64,000 nt of DNA. Source: Trichoplax adhaerens (taxonomy: Eukaryota > Placozoa > Uniplacotomia > Trichoplacea > Trichoplacidae). The notes under the pieces are model-generated. The model had not been told where the DNA came from. It did not search any database and saw only the letters and a list, made by a program, of their open reading frames with translations. The translations under genes and the position numbers were made by a program. Within the stretch, counting starts at the first letter, position 1. Every line of letters starts with the position of its first letter. The stretch is from assembly GCF_000150275.1 (NCBI RefSeq), contig NW_002060954.1:1082074-1146073 (forward strand), read 5' to 3'. This document shows positions 51,423-62,295 of this stretch, piece by piece.

Positions 51423-54400
51423 TTATTGACTTGGACTTGCATCCAATCCTTCAGACATATTATCAATAATCACTCCGTATAGTCTCGCCCAAGATGTCTT
51501 AATTTCTGGCGTAAATCTCTCGCCCAAACCTTGTTCTAATGTGTGTAGCAACGCATCACCAACCGGCTATTTCAAAAATGCAATCAATCGTAAATTTTAC
51601 TTGCATTAATAATTCAACAAAAATGTACTGCTAGTTGATAATTATCTTTAGATAATATAATTTCAGCGTAGTAAAAAAGTGCACGTTTACCCATCTGTTA
51701 ATCAAATGTTACGCACAACATGGATATTTAAAAAACGTACATGATGATTTTATAAGAGAGTTTTAGAGATGATTTGGCTAAGAATATTATTTATTATTGA
51801 TCATGGTCTAGACTTGTATGGGCAAGATAAGATTTGTTACAGTAAAAGCATTCTGTAACTAATCGTATATAAATCGTGAATTTTGCTGTAATAAGTAGAT
51901 TGTCAGATAGTCAGATAGTCCTTGGTAGTTGGACGAACCTAACTTCAGTAATAAAGTGAAATTTGCGAGAAACTGTAGTTCTTGAATTATTGTTTTGAAG
52001 ATCACTTTATCACAAGACTCATATCCGATTTTACATTAAATATTCTTCATTGTATTTATATAATAGCGTCGTGATTAGTTAGTCAGAAATAGCTAGCAAA
52101 TGATCATCTTACCGTCATGATGATATTTACCTTAAGTATTTGTTAAACTAAATATGCGTTCATACAATAAAGTACCCGATACTTGTCAGCTATCAGTTAA
52201 TTCATGGCTACTTCTTTTTCACTCGCGCAAAATGTTTTTGTAGTATCGTAATCGCTACAGCATTTTCTATAATACTCCCATTCCCTTATTTGTATGTAGT
52301 GTAATGTAGATACGGTATTAGGTTACTATCTTATCCATAGATATATTTCTTGTACTGAAGGAACTTTGCACGTTTCGGATTTTCTTAGAAGCCCCTGCAT
52401 TTGCGTTATATACTGTACTGTATAAAATGTATATGCATCTTCAGTATTGTAAAGTAGGTGAGATTTAGTTGTTAATTCTCGCGAATGCTTATAAGTTATA
52501 ACCGGAGATGTATAAATTTGTAGGAACCTGTTATTCCTCCTTCACCTTTAAATAAAGTATTCATGTGATCTACAGCGGCACCTACCGTAGTGAAGACCGA
52601 TACATTCGGGCTCGTAAGCTCGATGGTAACGACTTCACAATTGTATTAATGCTACATACATAACAGTAGGCTCTACTATATTCTGAGAATACCGCCTTTC
52701 GTCAAACGATAACATAAAATTATTCCATTTATTCTGTTGTATATATACTAATACTAGATGATCAATACAAAACGCATATCTAAAATTCTGAAATTCTCAA
52801 TCCAATCTATATAACCAAATTTTTAAGTCTAGAACAGTAATTTACGTTTCCTATATTAGATAGAAATTACTACATATTATGATTACCTTAAAGTATTCTT
52901 TCTTCACGTTGTATTGAGCATGAGATGATCCTAACTGCTTCAGTAATACTGTCAAAGCTGGAAGATTATCGATACCCTTAACTGCGTGATCAATAGTTTC
53001 CATAACGCGTGTTGTATGAAATACAAAATTTTCATTGGTTGCTAGTTGGTCATGAGGTACGTCTTTTATCTTTTCAAATAAACGTTGAACATCGGGATGT
53101 TGTTCAAAAAGCCTAGTGACGATACCAAGAAAAACAGATATTATTAGATGATGGCCTTATCGTACATAACATGTAAATAGGGCAAGTGATGGTCGTAATT
53201 TATTATACCATATGTAGCTATATTGAATTCTATCTGTAAACTGCGTAGCATAGTTATTGGTAAGAATTTGTTTTGATTATTGGATAATTATTACGTACTT
53301 TATTAAAGAAACGATAGTGTACAATATTGCTCGCTTAAATTTTACCCTCATCTAGTTTTATTACCTAATCGTGTAACTTTTCGATTTGGAGATAAAGATA
53401 ATATTTGAGTGATACTATACTAATAATGATATAAATACGATGAAATACTGTTAAACATTTCTCGTTAGGGCCCAGGTGAGGCGGAAATAGCAACCGGGTT
53501 AACAGAGTAGAGCTCAGGATGTGACATATTCTATAGTACAGCTAAAACAGCCATAATAAAATTCACAAAGCTATCTAACTTTACGTAGCGTAATTATTGT
53601 TCAAATAATAACTATTGAGAGAGAAGTACTGTAATCTAGGTGAAGAAGTTGAGCAAGCTACGAAACATTTTCAGGAGCAGAATATCATGATTTGTAAACT
53701 GGATGGTGAATGTTGTAACATTATGATCTTATATAGAAGATGTCTAGTATAGTAATATCCTAATATACGAATACTTATCATATACCATTTAAGTACTGTA
53801 TTGCATTACATTCATAATGTACGGCATCATGGCGACATATAGACGACATGCTATACATATAAAGACATTATCTCAATCTCATCTAAAGCCTATAAATACC
53901 CTTGTAAGCTAACTCGTTAGTTAGTTCCTACGTTCCTGCTATCTCAAATACCTTATCTATAACAACCATATCATTGTTAGCCTATAACTTGTATCTCAAT
54001 AAAATCCTTTATACCTTCTATCATCGTCTACCTTAAAATACTTTACGCTACTTAAAGAAGATATTATTACAAATGTTAACACCTAAGTACAGCCTACTAT
54101 GTATAAAATTAAATTAATAGCAGCAAATATTGCATTAGCCTCAATTAAAGACCTTACATAGAGCGAAAGGTTGGAAACGTGATAATCATACGACTAATTA
54201 TATATAATCATTAATTAGAATACACCTGTAATATCAGATTCATATACAGTATATGTGTTACGGCTATTCTTTAGATTCTGTCTAAATCTTATTATCTAAG
54301 CAACAACTGGACAAAGGACATTAGCACTAAGGCTGGCCGTTTATCAATGTGCAATCTTATTATACACATTGTATAGCTTTTAAATCATCATCATACTTAA

Positions 54401-56254
54401 AAATTTACAAAAATTTCTGTAAGTAGATGTTACAGTTACCATCTTCAGACTCTTACTCTTTGAAGCTACGGTACTATTTCATTTGTTACATTTATGTATC
54501 TCCTGAACTATATATATGCAATATATATAATTTGAGTGAAGATGAAAATAGTTCTGAAATTAATATCTATCTGCCTAATGTGTCTATGCTATACATCTAT
54601 ATAATTTTTGAATGGTTTTATAACTTTCAAAATAGCTTTACCTTTAAATCAACAGTAGTAATTGTGCAGTAATGTAAGGTTAGATTTGTAAGTTTGGGTT
54701 AAAACAGCTTAATCACCTGACATTTATAGTTTACTGTGAATTTAGCGTACTATGTTAATTTGTAATCCCGTACAAAAGCTAGAAAAGTATTTGTAGGGGT
54801 TTATTAATGGTTAATAAACATTCCTATGATTTTAGGGAAGTGCTTGTATCGTACAGTACCACATTTTATGAAATTAATCAATTGATCTATCCGAACTCGT
54901 TCAAAAGATGGTTTTATAAGATTGGATACGGCAAGTTCAGTTTTACGATTCATTAATATAAGAAAATGCATACAGCGGATAACAATTAAGAAGGAATTTA
55001 AATATTTGATAGAGCAATTAATATTTTTTTCTATTGTTTTCTGGCCGCTTATTCCATATCATACAGTTCAATCATTTTGATTACAAAGTACTAAACATTT
55101 ATCTAGTCAATATGGTATAGTATCAGGAATGGCTTATCTTCATTGATTAAATTACTAGATAGTGTAGAGATATCTAATTACAGCTAGCTATCCTACGGTC
55201 CGATTCGAATTTGCAGCAACTGAGCAGCCTTATTAATAGTAACCTAAATTAGGTATTGCTAAAAAAGGTGTACACTCACAGTAATATACGGTATACAGCA
55301 TACTATAAAGTGAGGGCCTTAGTATACAGTACAGTGTAGGCATAAGTCTTAAAATGTGCACTAGTAAGTTAAAATATTCATATAATGTTAGCGTTGTATT
55401 ATCAACAAATACTTTTCCATAGATTATTTTCAAGATATGGGTAATTTTCTAGTCATACGTGTGACGCCACAAGGTAAAAACCCTTACAGGAGGCTATAAA
55501 AATATCATAAATTACATTTATACTATTCTTGAGTGTTGAGATTTTATCCACCGTCTACTGATTGGCATAGAGATCAAACAATGAAATAAGACGGCAAGAA
55601 ATCAGGGCTTAGACCTAAAGTAATCGCAATTTATACCTTGAATACTGCTACATAAATAACTGCCAGGCTTATAAAGAGCTCATGTCATTAGATAACTTGA
55701 CCACTATGATATAAACTGAAATATATCATCGTAAAGTCATAGTTCAATTAAGTTAATTTACTAGAGGTATATACAACTACTATACCAGAGGACTGCATGC
55801 AAGTATACTGATAATAGAATATATTCGTAGTGCACGGTTAAATCAGGCACTATTATAGTTATCTTGATGTATTTCTGTTATAAATATTAAGAAATTGTGT
55901 ATAATATTTCCGGAAACGACAGAAGATTTGTTGAAAATCACTGTAGTTGAAATCGTCATGAGCTGGTTATGATGCATAATCATCAATTTGACTAGGAGAA
56001 CGCCAATGTGCTGTGCTTTCGTAATTTACGTAAAAATCTGAAATATTAAAATACTATACTTGTACGTACCTCAAGAATAAAACTGTACCATGTTTTTTCA
56101 AGTCTGGAGCTACTAAAGCCCAAGTTTCCCTTATCGTTTGCAAATCCTGAGCAGTAGGAGCCATTTTAGTGTTAGTTTGATCCTGATTTTGTAGTGGTTG
56201 TGGCTTATTCACATCGTTCGTAACTGTTGTTTGCTTAGATGATGAGCACCCCAT
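51423..56254 (-). CDS. Globin X / neuroglobin-like globin with N-terminal acylation motif
   Basis: A haem protein of 184 residues from three exons: 56070-56254, 52887-53112 and 51423-51566 (555 nt in phase). The N-terminus MGCSSSKQ has Gly2 for myristoylation and Cys3 for palmitoylation, as in membrane-bound globin X. The globin fold begins near residue 35 (TIRETWALVAPDLKKHGTVL). NFVFHTTRVMETIDHAV places a distal His at E7, and LGSSHAQYNV a proximal His at F8. The last exon gives FTPEIKTSWARLYGVIID (helices G-H). Introns fall at B12.2 (phase 2, after VLFLR) and G7.0 (phase 0), the ancestral animal globin positions. The role is probably redox or signalling at a membrane, not bulk oxygen transport. 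Intron 1 is long (about 2.96 kb) and I see no gene inside it. An upstream hairpin array lies at 56.40-56.75 kb. Confidence 0.93.
53113..56069. other. Globin intron 1, unusually long
   Basis: Nearly 3 kb, against a typical intron length here of 100-800 bp. The 53.8-54.1 kb part is pyrimidine-rich on the plus strand. ORFs at 54427-54672 and 55233-55433 have no domain. I see no coding exon or transposon ends. Confidence 0.5.
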
Positions 56255-56399
56255 TATCTTAATTGACAGATATGAGAAACAATATTATAATTAATTATAA
56301 TTAGAGTAATCATAAATAATAATAATAATAATAAAGGAAGAGAAGTGGGATAGGGGCGGAGAATGAATATAAATGGATACATTTTGTGCCTTTAAATTA

Positions 56400-56746
56400 C
56401 TAGACTCTAGTATAGCATCAATGATTTGATTCACTTTTTTGTGTTATCTTACGGAGCTAATAGCTCCTACGAAGCAATTAACGCTTCATATTAATTTAAC
56501 TTTATTAATTGCTAATATTGTTTGCCTCACAAGCAGGCAAACAAACACAATCAATATAGTTTGTTAATTAATATATAGTATAGCATCGGGTGCTATGATA
56601 GTGTAGTATGAGTATACTACTGTATAGCTCACTATAGCGCTTGGACGCTATTCGTATGTATGCACATACACTAGCGATGACCGAGCGAGAGTATATCAGT
56701 AGCTGCAGTTGCTGTTTAATTGACTGTACTCGGTGCTGAGCTAGTC
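56400..56746. repeat. Array of consecutive short perfect hairpins upstream of the globin gene
   Basis: Successive perfect inverted repeats, arms 5-8 bp: CTAGA/TCTAG (56400-56410), ATCAA/TTGAT (56417-56430), GGAGCTA/TAGCTCC (56453-56467), GAAGC/GCTTC (56471-56487), GTTTGCCT/AGGCAAAC (56520-56542), ATAGCA/TGCTAT (56580-56596), GTAGTAT/ATACTAC (56603-56620), ATAGCG/CGCTAT (56634-56651) and GTATGT/ACATAC (56654-56669). A larger imperfect one follows (actagcgatgaccgag with ctcggtgctgagctagt, about 56670-56746). The arm sequences differ; only the structure repeats. Confidence 0.85.
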
Positions 56747-58464
56747 TTAGATGTCAAAACCTAACTTTCAATAAAAACAATTTAAAACTACTCCTGTTGT
56801 AGGAATTGCCTAATCTGTTGCAGACTAGCTATACTGTGCGGTAGTATCGATCTAAACTTTTAAGTTTAGTAACTTACAGTTAATTACAGGGTGATTGTGA
56901 CATCGATAAAGCGCTAGCTTTGTAAAATATAGATATACATCTTCAACGGAGCGTATGCGTATAATAAATCTATGCCTGAACTTTCTTCAAAATTTTAATA
57001 CTAGCCATAACGTCAAAATATTCAATTTGAAATGCTAATTTCAAAATACTATGCTTGATTGTGGTGTGTTTTGAAAGGAGATCATAGGTTAATACAGTAA
57101 AGTTTGTTGATTCCTGGAATGACCAAACAGAGGTTCTCTATTAAATACGCGTGTGCGAACCCGCTCCAGTACTATTTTAAAATATCAAGTTGGGTAATGT
57201 AGGTCCTAACAAGCTTCACTGGTGCAATAAATGTAGACACTTATTATGATAGATACAAGTGATAACTCATTAAGATCGATAGATAGGAAAATTTATATAG
57301 ATATCATTTATAACATACTCGTATGATGAACTGTGGTGCCAATCATGCAGTAGTTCATATAGGTAAACGACACTGTTGTCATTAGCGTTATTCTCTAGAA
57401 AGCATGTTTCATAAATAATAATTTGAACTTGTTATATTGAGAGAGAAGCACCGACTATTTAATGGTTCTATGATATACAATATAATCACACTGAAGATTT
57501 TAATTCTTGTATTTAAATTAAACTGATATATTTAAGGAACGAACGTTATCTACTTAATGTAATCATATAATTAATATAAATTACCTATTAGAATAACTGG
57601 CATTTTGCAGAGCGTGATAACACATCTACCATATGTAGCTTTGACGATACAGCATACAAAGCACATGCATAGTTTTGTATATCTCCGTCAGCATAGTATA
57701 AGCCGTTAGATAATCTCAATTTCATCAGGGGCAATAGTGTTAGGTAACGTTTTCTGGTGTCTAATAAAATTATTTAAAATAGCGCTGAAACAAAACCAGC
57801 TTACTGCCATTACGGTTCCTTAACTATATTGATTTGAGTGATATATTAAAATGGATTTATTGAATGATAATTTATGGCAAACTTATCATGGTTAATAAAA
57901 GATGTAGTCATTCAGTAGCATATAGTTCTAATTGCAGTTTTATAGTATGGATGTATAAATAATTTTTGTACGATTTACACTTTTTTAATGATCATTTAAT
58001 CTTGCTTACCTTGATAAAGAAAATTCGGTACGGATAAAATGTACTGTGTAGGCTCTATATCGTATTGTATATAGTTGTCAACAAGTATACTTACCGTTTA
58101 CGCAAAATAAATTTGGATCGATCTCAACTGTTACTAAGTAGATGACAATAGTATCTGATTAATTGCGAACTCATTATTATTCGCTATGTAACAATAGAAA
58201 CATGAATAAAATTGTTTATTGCATTAATTTAAATATCACAATTCATCTGCGTTTTTTATTCTTACTTCTGTTATAATTATATTATTGATATTGGCTAATT
58301 GAAAGAGTACAGTATCAAAATAATAGTTTTTGTGATATTTTCTTTAGTAATATTGAACGTTACGATTATCAATAAATGCCTACAGATATACGAATCAGTG
58401 ATGCCAAAGCATTATTATTTGCGTAACTATAGATAAGGGTAAATATTGATAAAATAGTATTACC

Positions 58465-58523
58465 GGGTAAGCGTCCCCTTAAAATTTTTAGACTGTTTCT
58501 TCTAAAAGAGGTGGCGCTTACCC
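58465..58523. repeat. 59-bp imperfect hairpin
   Basis: Outer arms gggtaagcg (58465-58473) and cgcttaccc (58515-58523) and inner arms ttttaga (58486-58492) and tctaaaa (58500-58506 region) pair around an 8-nt loop, with mismatched sequence between. The size suits a miniature element remnant or a structured RNA. No target-site duplication is obvious. Confidence 0.75.
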
Positions 58524-60092
58524 TGTACTTTACTGTATATACAGTATACTGCAGTTCGCTTTTAATATCAGTAGAATTGATTATGTTTAATTACAATGTT
58601 TTGACGCAAATGTGTAAATAAATTATTGATTACGACATAATATTTATGGTAATGGTGTTAGCTGTGCATGGAGACAGTTTTATCTAGATATTTTTAAAAG
58701 AAGTTTACGAGGTATAAGGAAGTTACGATGCCTTAAATATGGAATGACGCCAATGCGTCCTTAAATTTCTAGATTGCTATTTTAAAAGATTTCTGCTTAT
58801 AAATAGCGATAGGGTCATACATTTAATTAATTGTAGATAGATGGTAGAGTTTGAATGAGGAGATTGAATATCAAAAGTATGATTTGTGCGTACAGTCTTC
58901 ATACTTACAGCCTAGCTTAACTTACCATAATCATACAAAAACTTTTAACTATGTCCAAACAGTTTGTCGTACAACTAATACAGATACGCTCCGTATATTT
59001 CTATAGGTACTATAAAATATTTCTACCTTATCCTACTTTAATACGAAGGTATAATGTGTCTCTTTCGCCTTTATGGCATACACAATATAATTTACGAATC
59101 CCTAATGGAGATAAAACACATATACGCGCATATCCTACAGACTTCCGCGGAGGAGATGGTGACAGTACTTCAACCTTTTCATATAAACGTTCATTAATTA
59201 ACTACTTAAAATACGCATAGCAATATACGCGTCGCATAGCTTTACAAGAGGACGATATTTCAGGCTCTAAGGATAAACTCGATTAGCGGGCTAGCTGATG
59301 CGCATATTGTTATATCCTATATTTACTACCGACCACATATTATTTATATTTTATACTTAATTCGATTATTATCGAAGCTCGAATGACATTAGTAAATCTC
59401 CAAAATTTCATTATATGCCCGATTCTCTGTTTGCATTAAATCATAATTAAATTTTTACATGACTTTCAATTACATAAAACAACATTATAATAGCAAAGAT
59501 TAATTGTTTAACTGTAAATACTGTACCACACAGCCATTATTATCATATATATTAATTAGATCATACTATTATAGCACTACAGTATCATATTCTGCTCACG
59601 GTCAGTATCTGGACTCTTTTCGTATAATTTGTACGTGTACATTCGATATGTAATAAGATAACATCCAATAAAGCTAACTTAGCATTACCCACGAATAAAA
59701 TTAAGTGCCCGCGTGTCGTACAATATAGCTCTAGATGATACGCGTATGTACGATACGTTAAGTATCAAGAAGAGAAGCTGTTAAATTTTAATACCGTTCA
59801 AATTTTGTCTCGACTTCCGGTAAAGAATAGTCAACCATCTAGAAATAAATTTGATACACAAAAAGAGCATTAGTCATGATGACTGTTATCCAACATCGCA
59901 ACGGCAATAACTTTATCAATAGTACCTTCCTCTCATTAAAGTGATTGTACGTGTACAATGTAAGCGTATATTTGCTAATATCGATTTACAATTTGATTTA
60001 TAATAAAAGTAGATCAAATCATAACCTAAGTCAACAAAAGCTTGTTTATTAGGCTAATATTTTTACATCGAGTTCAAAGTAAGGCTTCAATA

Positions 60093-60278
60093 GCATCTTT
60101 GCTATAGGGTTCCTATAGGGTTCCTATATCTTTACTATAGCATTAGCATACATTTACTGTAAGATTATTACTGTATGTCTTTACTATAGGAATACTATGC
60201 CCTAGCTATAGGGTGATTACTTGTATGCCTTTCGCGTAGAATTATTTTAGGACATCTTTAGCGTAAGATTACCACGTC
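60093..60278. repeat. Degenerate tandem repeat, unit about 25 bp
   Basis: Roughly six to seven diverged units resembling tctttactatag-gattattactgtatg: tctttactatagcattag, tttactgtaagattattac, tctttactataggaatac, tagctatagggtgattac and tctttagcgtaagattacc. The first unit contains an internal duplication of tatagggttcc. Confidence 0.7.
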
Positions 60279-60839
60279 TAGAATTGAGCAACCGCTTAAT
60301 CACGGCCAAACGGAGAGTGAAGCTACTTTAAAATTTGGGCGATAATGCTTAGCTAGGTGGGTTGTATATATATATATAACTGTCATATATCTAGATATTT
60401 TTCTGCCGAGTAATAAATTCATACGTTTTGTGCAGAAATGCCCGGCTAAGCAGGGCTTACACTGGCTAGTAAGTCGAATAAAAGTGTTCTATGGTTGGAG
60501 CAGTAGATTATACTGCATGAGGCCGAATGTCCGAGCGTCCGAGTAGAGTTTCTTGTCCACTCCTTTCTGTCTGTATGAAGCTTGTTCCGTAAAACCTCTC
60601 AGTATTTGAGTATACAATAGTGTACATCCAGTATACCGATGTACAGTACGTACAGACGGTACGGTATCACACTGAACGCTAAACTCAGAATTTTCTCACC
60701 CGAAGTAAAACCCACTTTTAATAAGGTCTTTTTACTTTACTTTGACATACCTCAACAAGTGCAATCATCAGTAGAGTGAGAAGACAGAATAATAATAACT
60801 GATAGTAACTTTGAATTTTTTATACGACGTTGGCCAGAA

Positions 60840-62295
60840 ATGATGTTATCACCTACCATAAAATTAAAAAATGGAGCCTACATGCCATTGATTGGCCTAG
60901 GTACTTGGAAGTCTAGTCAGAATAAAACTGCTAATGCTGTCAAAACTGCTATTGATGTAGGTTACAAGCACTTCGACTGCGCTCCTGTATATGGTAACGA
61001 AGTGGAAATTGGCAACGCTTTGAAGGAAAAAATGAACCTTGGTGTTGTTGATAGGCAGGACTTATTTATAACAAGTAAATTATGGAATACTATGCATGCT
61101 AAATCTGATGTAAGACCAGCTGTAGAAAAAACCTTATCGGATTTACAATTGGACTATCTGGATTTATACTTGATCCACTTTCCTTCGGCTTTTCGCAAGC
61201 CTGAGTCCGGTGTTACTGTACCACGTAATGATGATGGTAGCGTGCAGTATGCAGATATCCATTACCTTGAGACTTGGCAAGGTATGGAAGAATTAGTTCA
61301 AGCTGGACTAGTAAAAGCTATTGGCGTATCTAATTTCAATAGTAAGCAGTTAAGCGATATTTTAGATAATTGCACTATTGCACCTGTTGTCAATCAAGTC
61401 GAATCCCATGTTTATCATAACCAACAAAAGTTATTGGAATATTGCCAGCAGAGAGATATTGTGATGACAGCTTATGCGCCTCTTGGGTCTAGTGATAGAC
61501 CATGGGCCAAGCCTAATGAAGTAGGCGTCTTAGATGATCCCATTGTGAAAGAATTAGCTAATAAATATAAGAAATCACCAGCACAAATTTTACTCAAATA
61601 CCAAGCACAACGCGGGGTAGTTGCAATACCTAAAAGTGTAACCCCTTCCAGAATAACGGATAATTTGCAGGTATTTATCGCCTATCCTACTTTTGAATCC
61701 TACAGTCCTATTGATTAGAATTATTTATTGTTAATTGCAATGATAATGTAATAGTGGACTATGCGTTACATGAATTTTAATTCTTAGCTTTATGAGTACG
61801 GTTATGTCGGTTTATACTATATTTGAATATGTGGGCTATCAGTTCTGTCGCGTTAGTATTACAAATCTGCTATGCTTAGTTGAAAGGACCTTAATTTTTA
61901 TAATCTAATGCCCAAACTGTTTGCTTATTTCCTACTAACGTTGGCATATTGCGTTTTACGTTTCAGATATTCGATTTTCAACTACAATCACAAGATTTTG
62001 AGAATTTAAATAAATTAAGTAAGGATGAAAATAAAGGCAGACTTTGTTGGTGTAGTTGGACTCTTCCACTGATCGAGGTATATCTTAAGTACAGTAATGC
62101 ACAAGTTAGTTAATTATAATAACCCTTTTTGTCTTCGACAAAAATTTTTTCATGTAAAATGATGAAGTCCCTACTACATTTTAGAATAATATGTACTTAT
62201 GCACGTATTTAACATGCTTTTTACAGGTTGATGGAAAATTAATGTCCAAAGGTTCTAAAGATTGTCCTTTATATCCGTTTCATGAGCCTTTTTAA
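60840..62295 (+). CDS. Aldo-keto reductase, AKR1-type
   Basis: An NADPH-dependent cytosolic reductase of aldehydes and ketones. Three exons, 60840-61670, 61967-62077 and 62227-62295, give 1011 nt and 336 residues. The protein opens MMLSPTIKLKNGAYMPLIGL, the beta-hairpin lid and first strand of the barrel. Catalytic tetrad: Asp and Tyr in HFDCAPVYGNE, Lys in FITSKLWN and His in YLIHFP (most AKR1 members have LIHWP). The cofactor-binding part has AIGVSNFNSKQL, VVNQVESHVY, TAYAPLGSSDRPW and VAIPKSVTPSRI. The C-terminal loop and tail (FENLNKLSKDENKG; LYPFHEPF) are AKR1A-like, but substrate class cannot be assigned. A large first exon with two late introns sets it apart from its intron-rich neighbours. 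Either of two adjacent ATGs could start it. Confidence 0.95.

Larger units (their letters stand above)
56255..60839. promoter_or_regulatory. Divergent globin/AKR intergenic region
   Basis: The largest gap (4.6 kb). It contains an AAT microsatellite near 56316-56334, a hairpin array at 56400-56746, a 59-bp hairpin at 58465-58523, a degenerate tandem repeat at 60093-60278 and weak GTACW words at 60600-60665. No gene is supported. The rest is AT-rich. Confidence 0.55.

Noticed and set aside
52565-52640. Possible tRNA-like fold (paired gaagaccg/attcggg and ctcgtaagctcg arms)
   Set aside because: No T-loop or D-loop consensus and wrong arm spacing; it lies in globin intron 2.
58951-59220. Plus-strand ORF of 89 codons in the globin/AKR gap
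   Set aside because: Tyr/Ile-rich, no domain, no splice partners; probably chance in AT-rich DNA, though I cannot exclude a transposon remnant.
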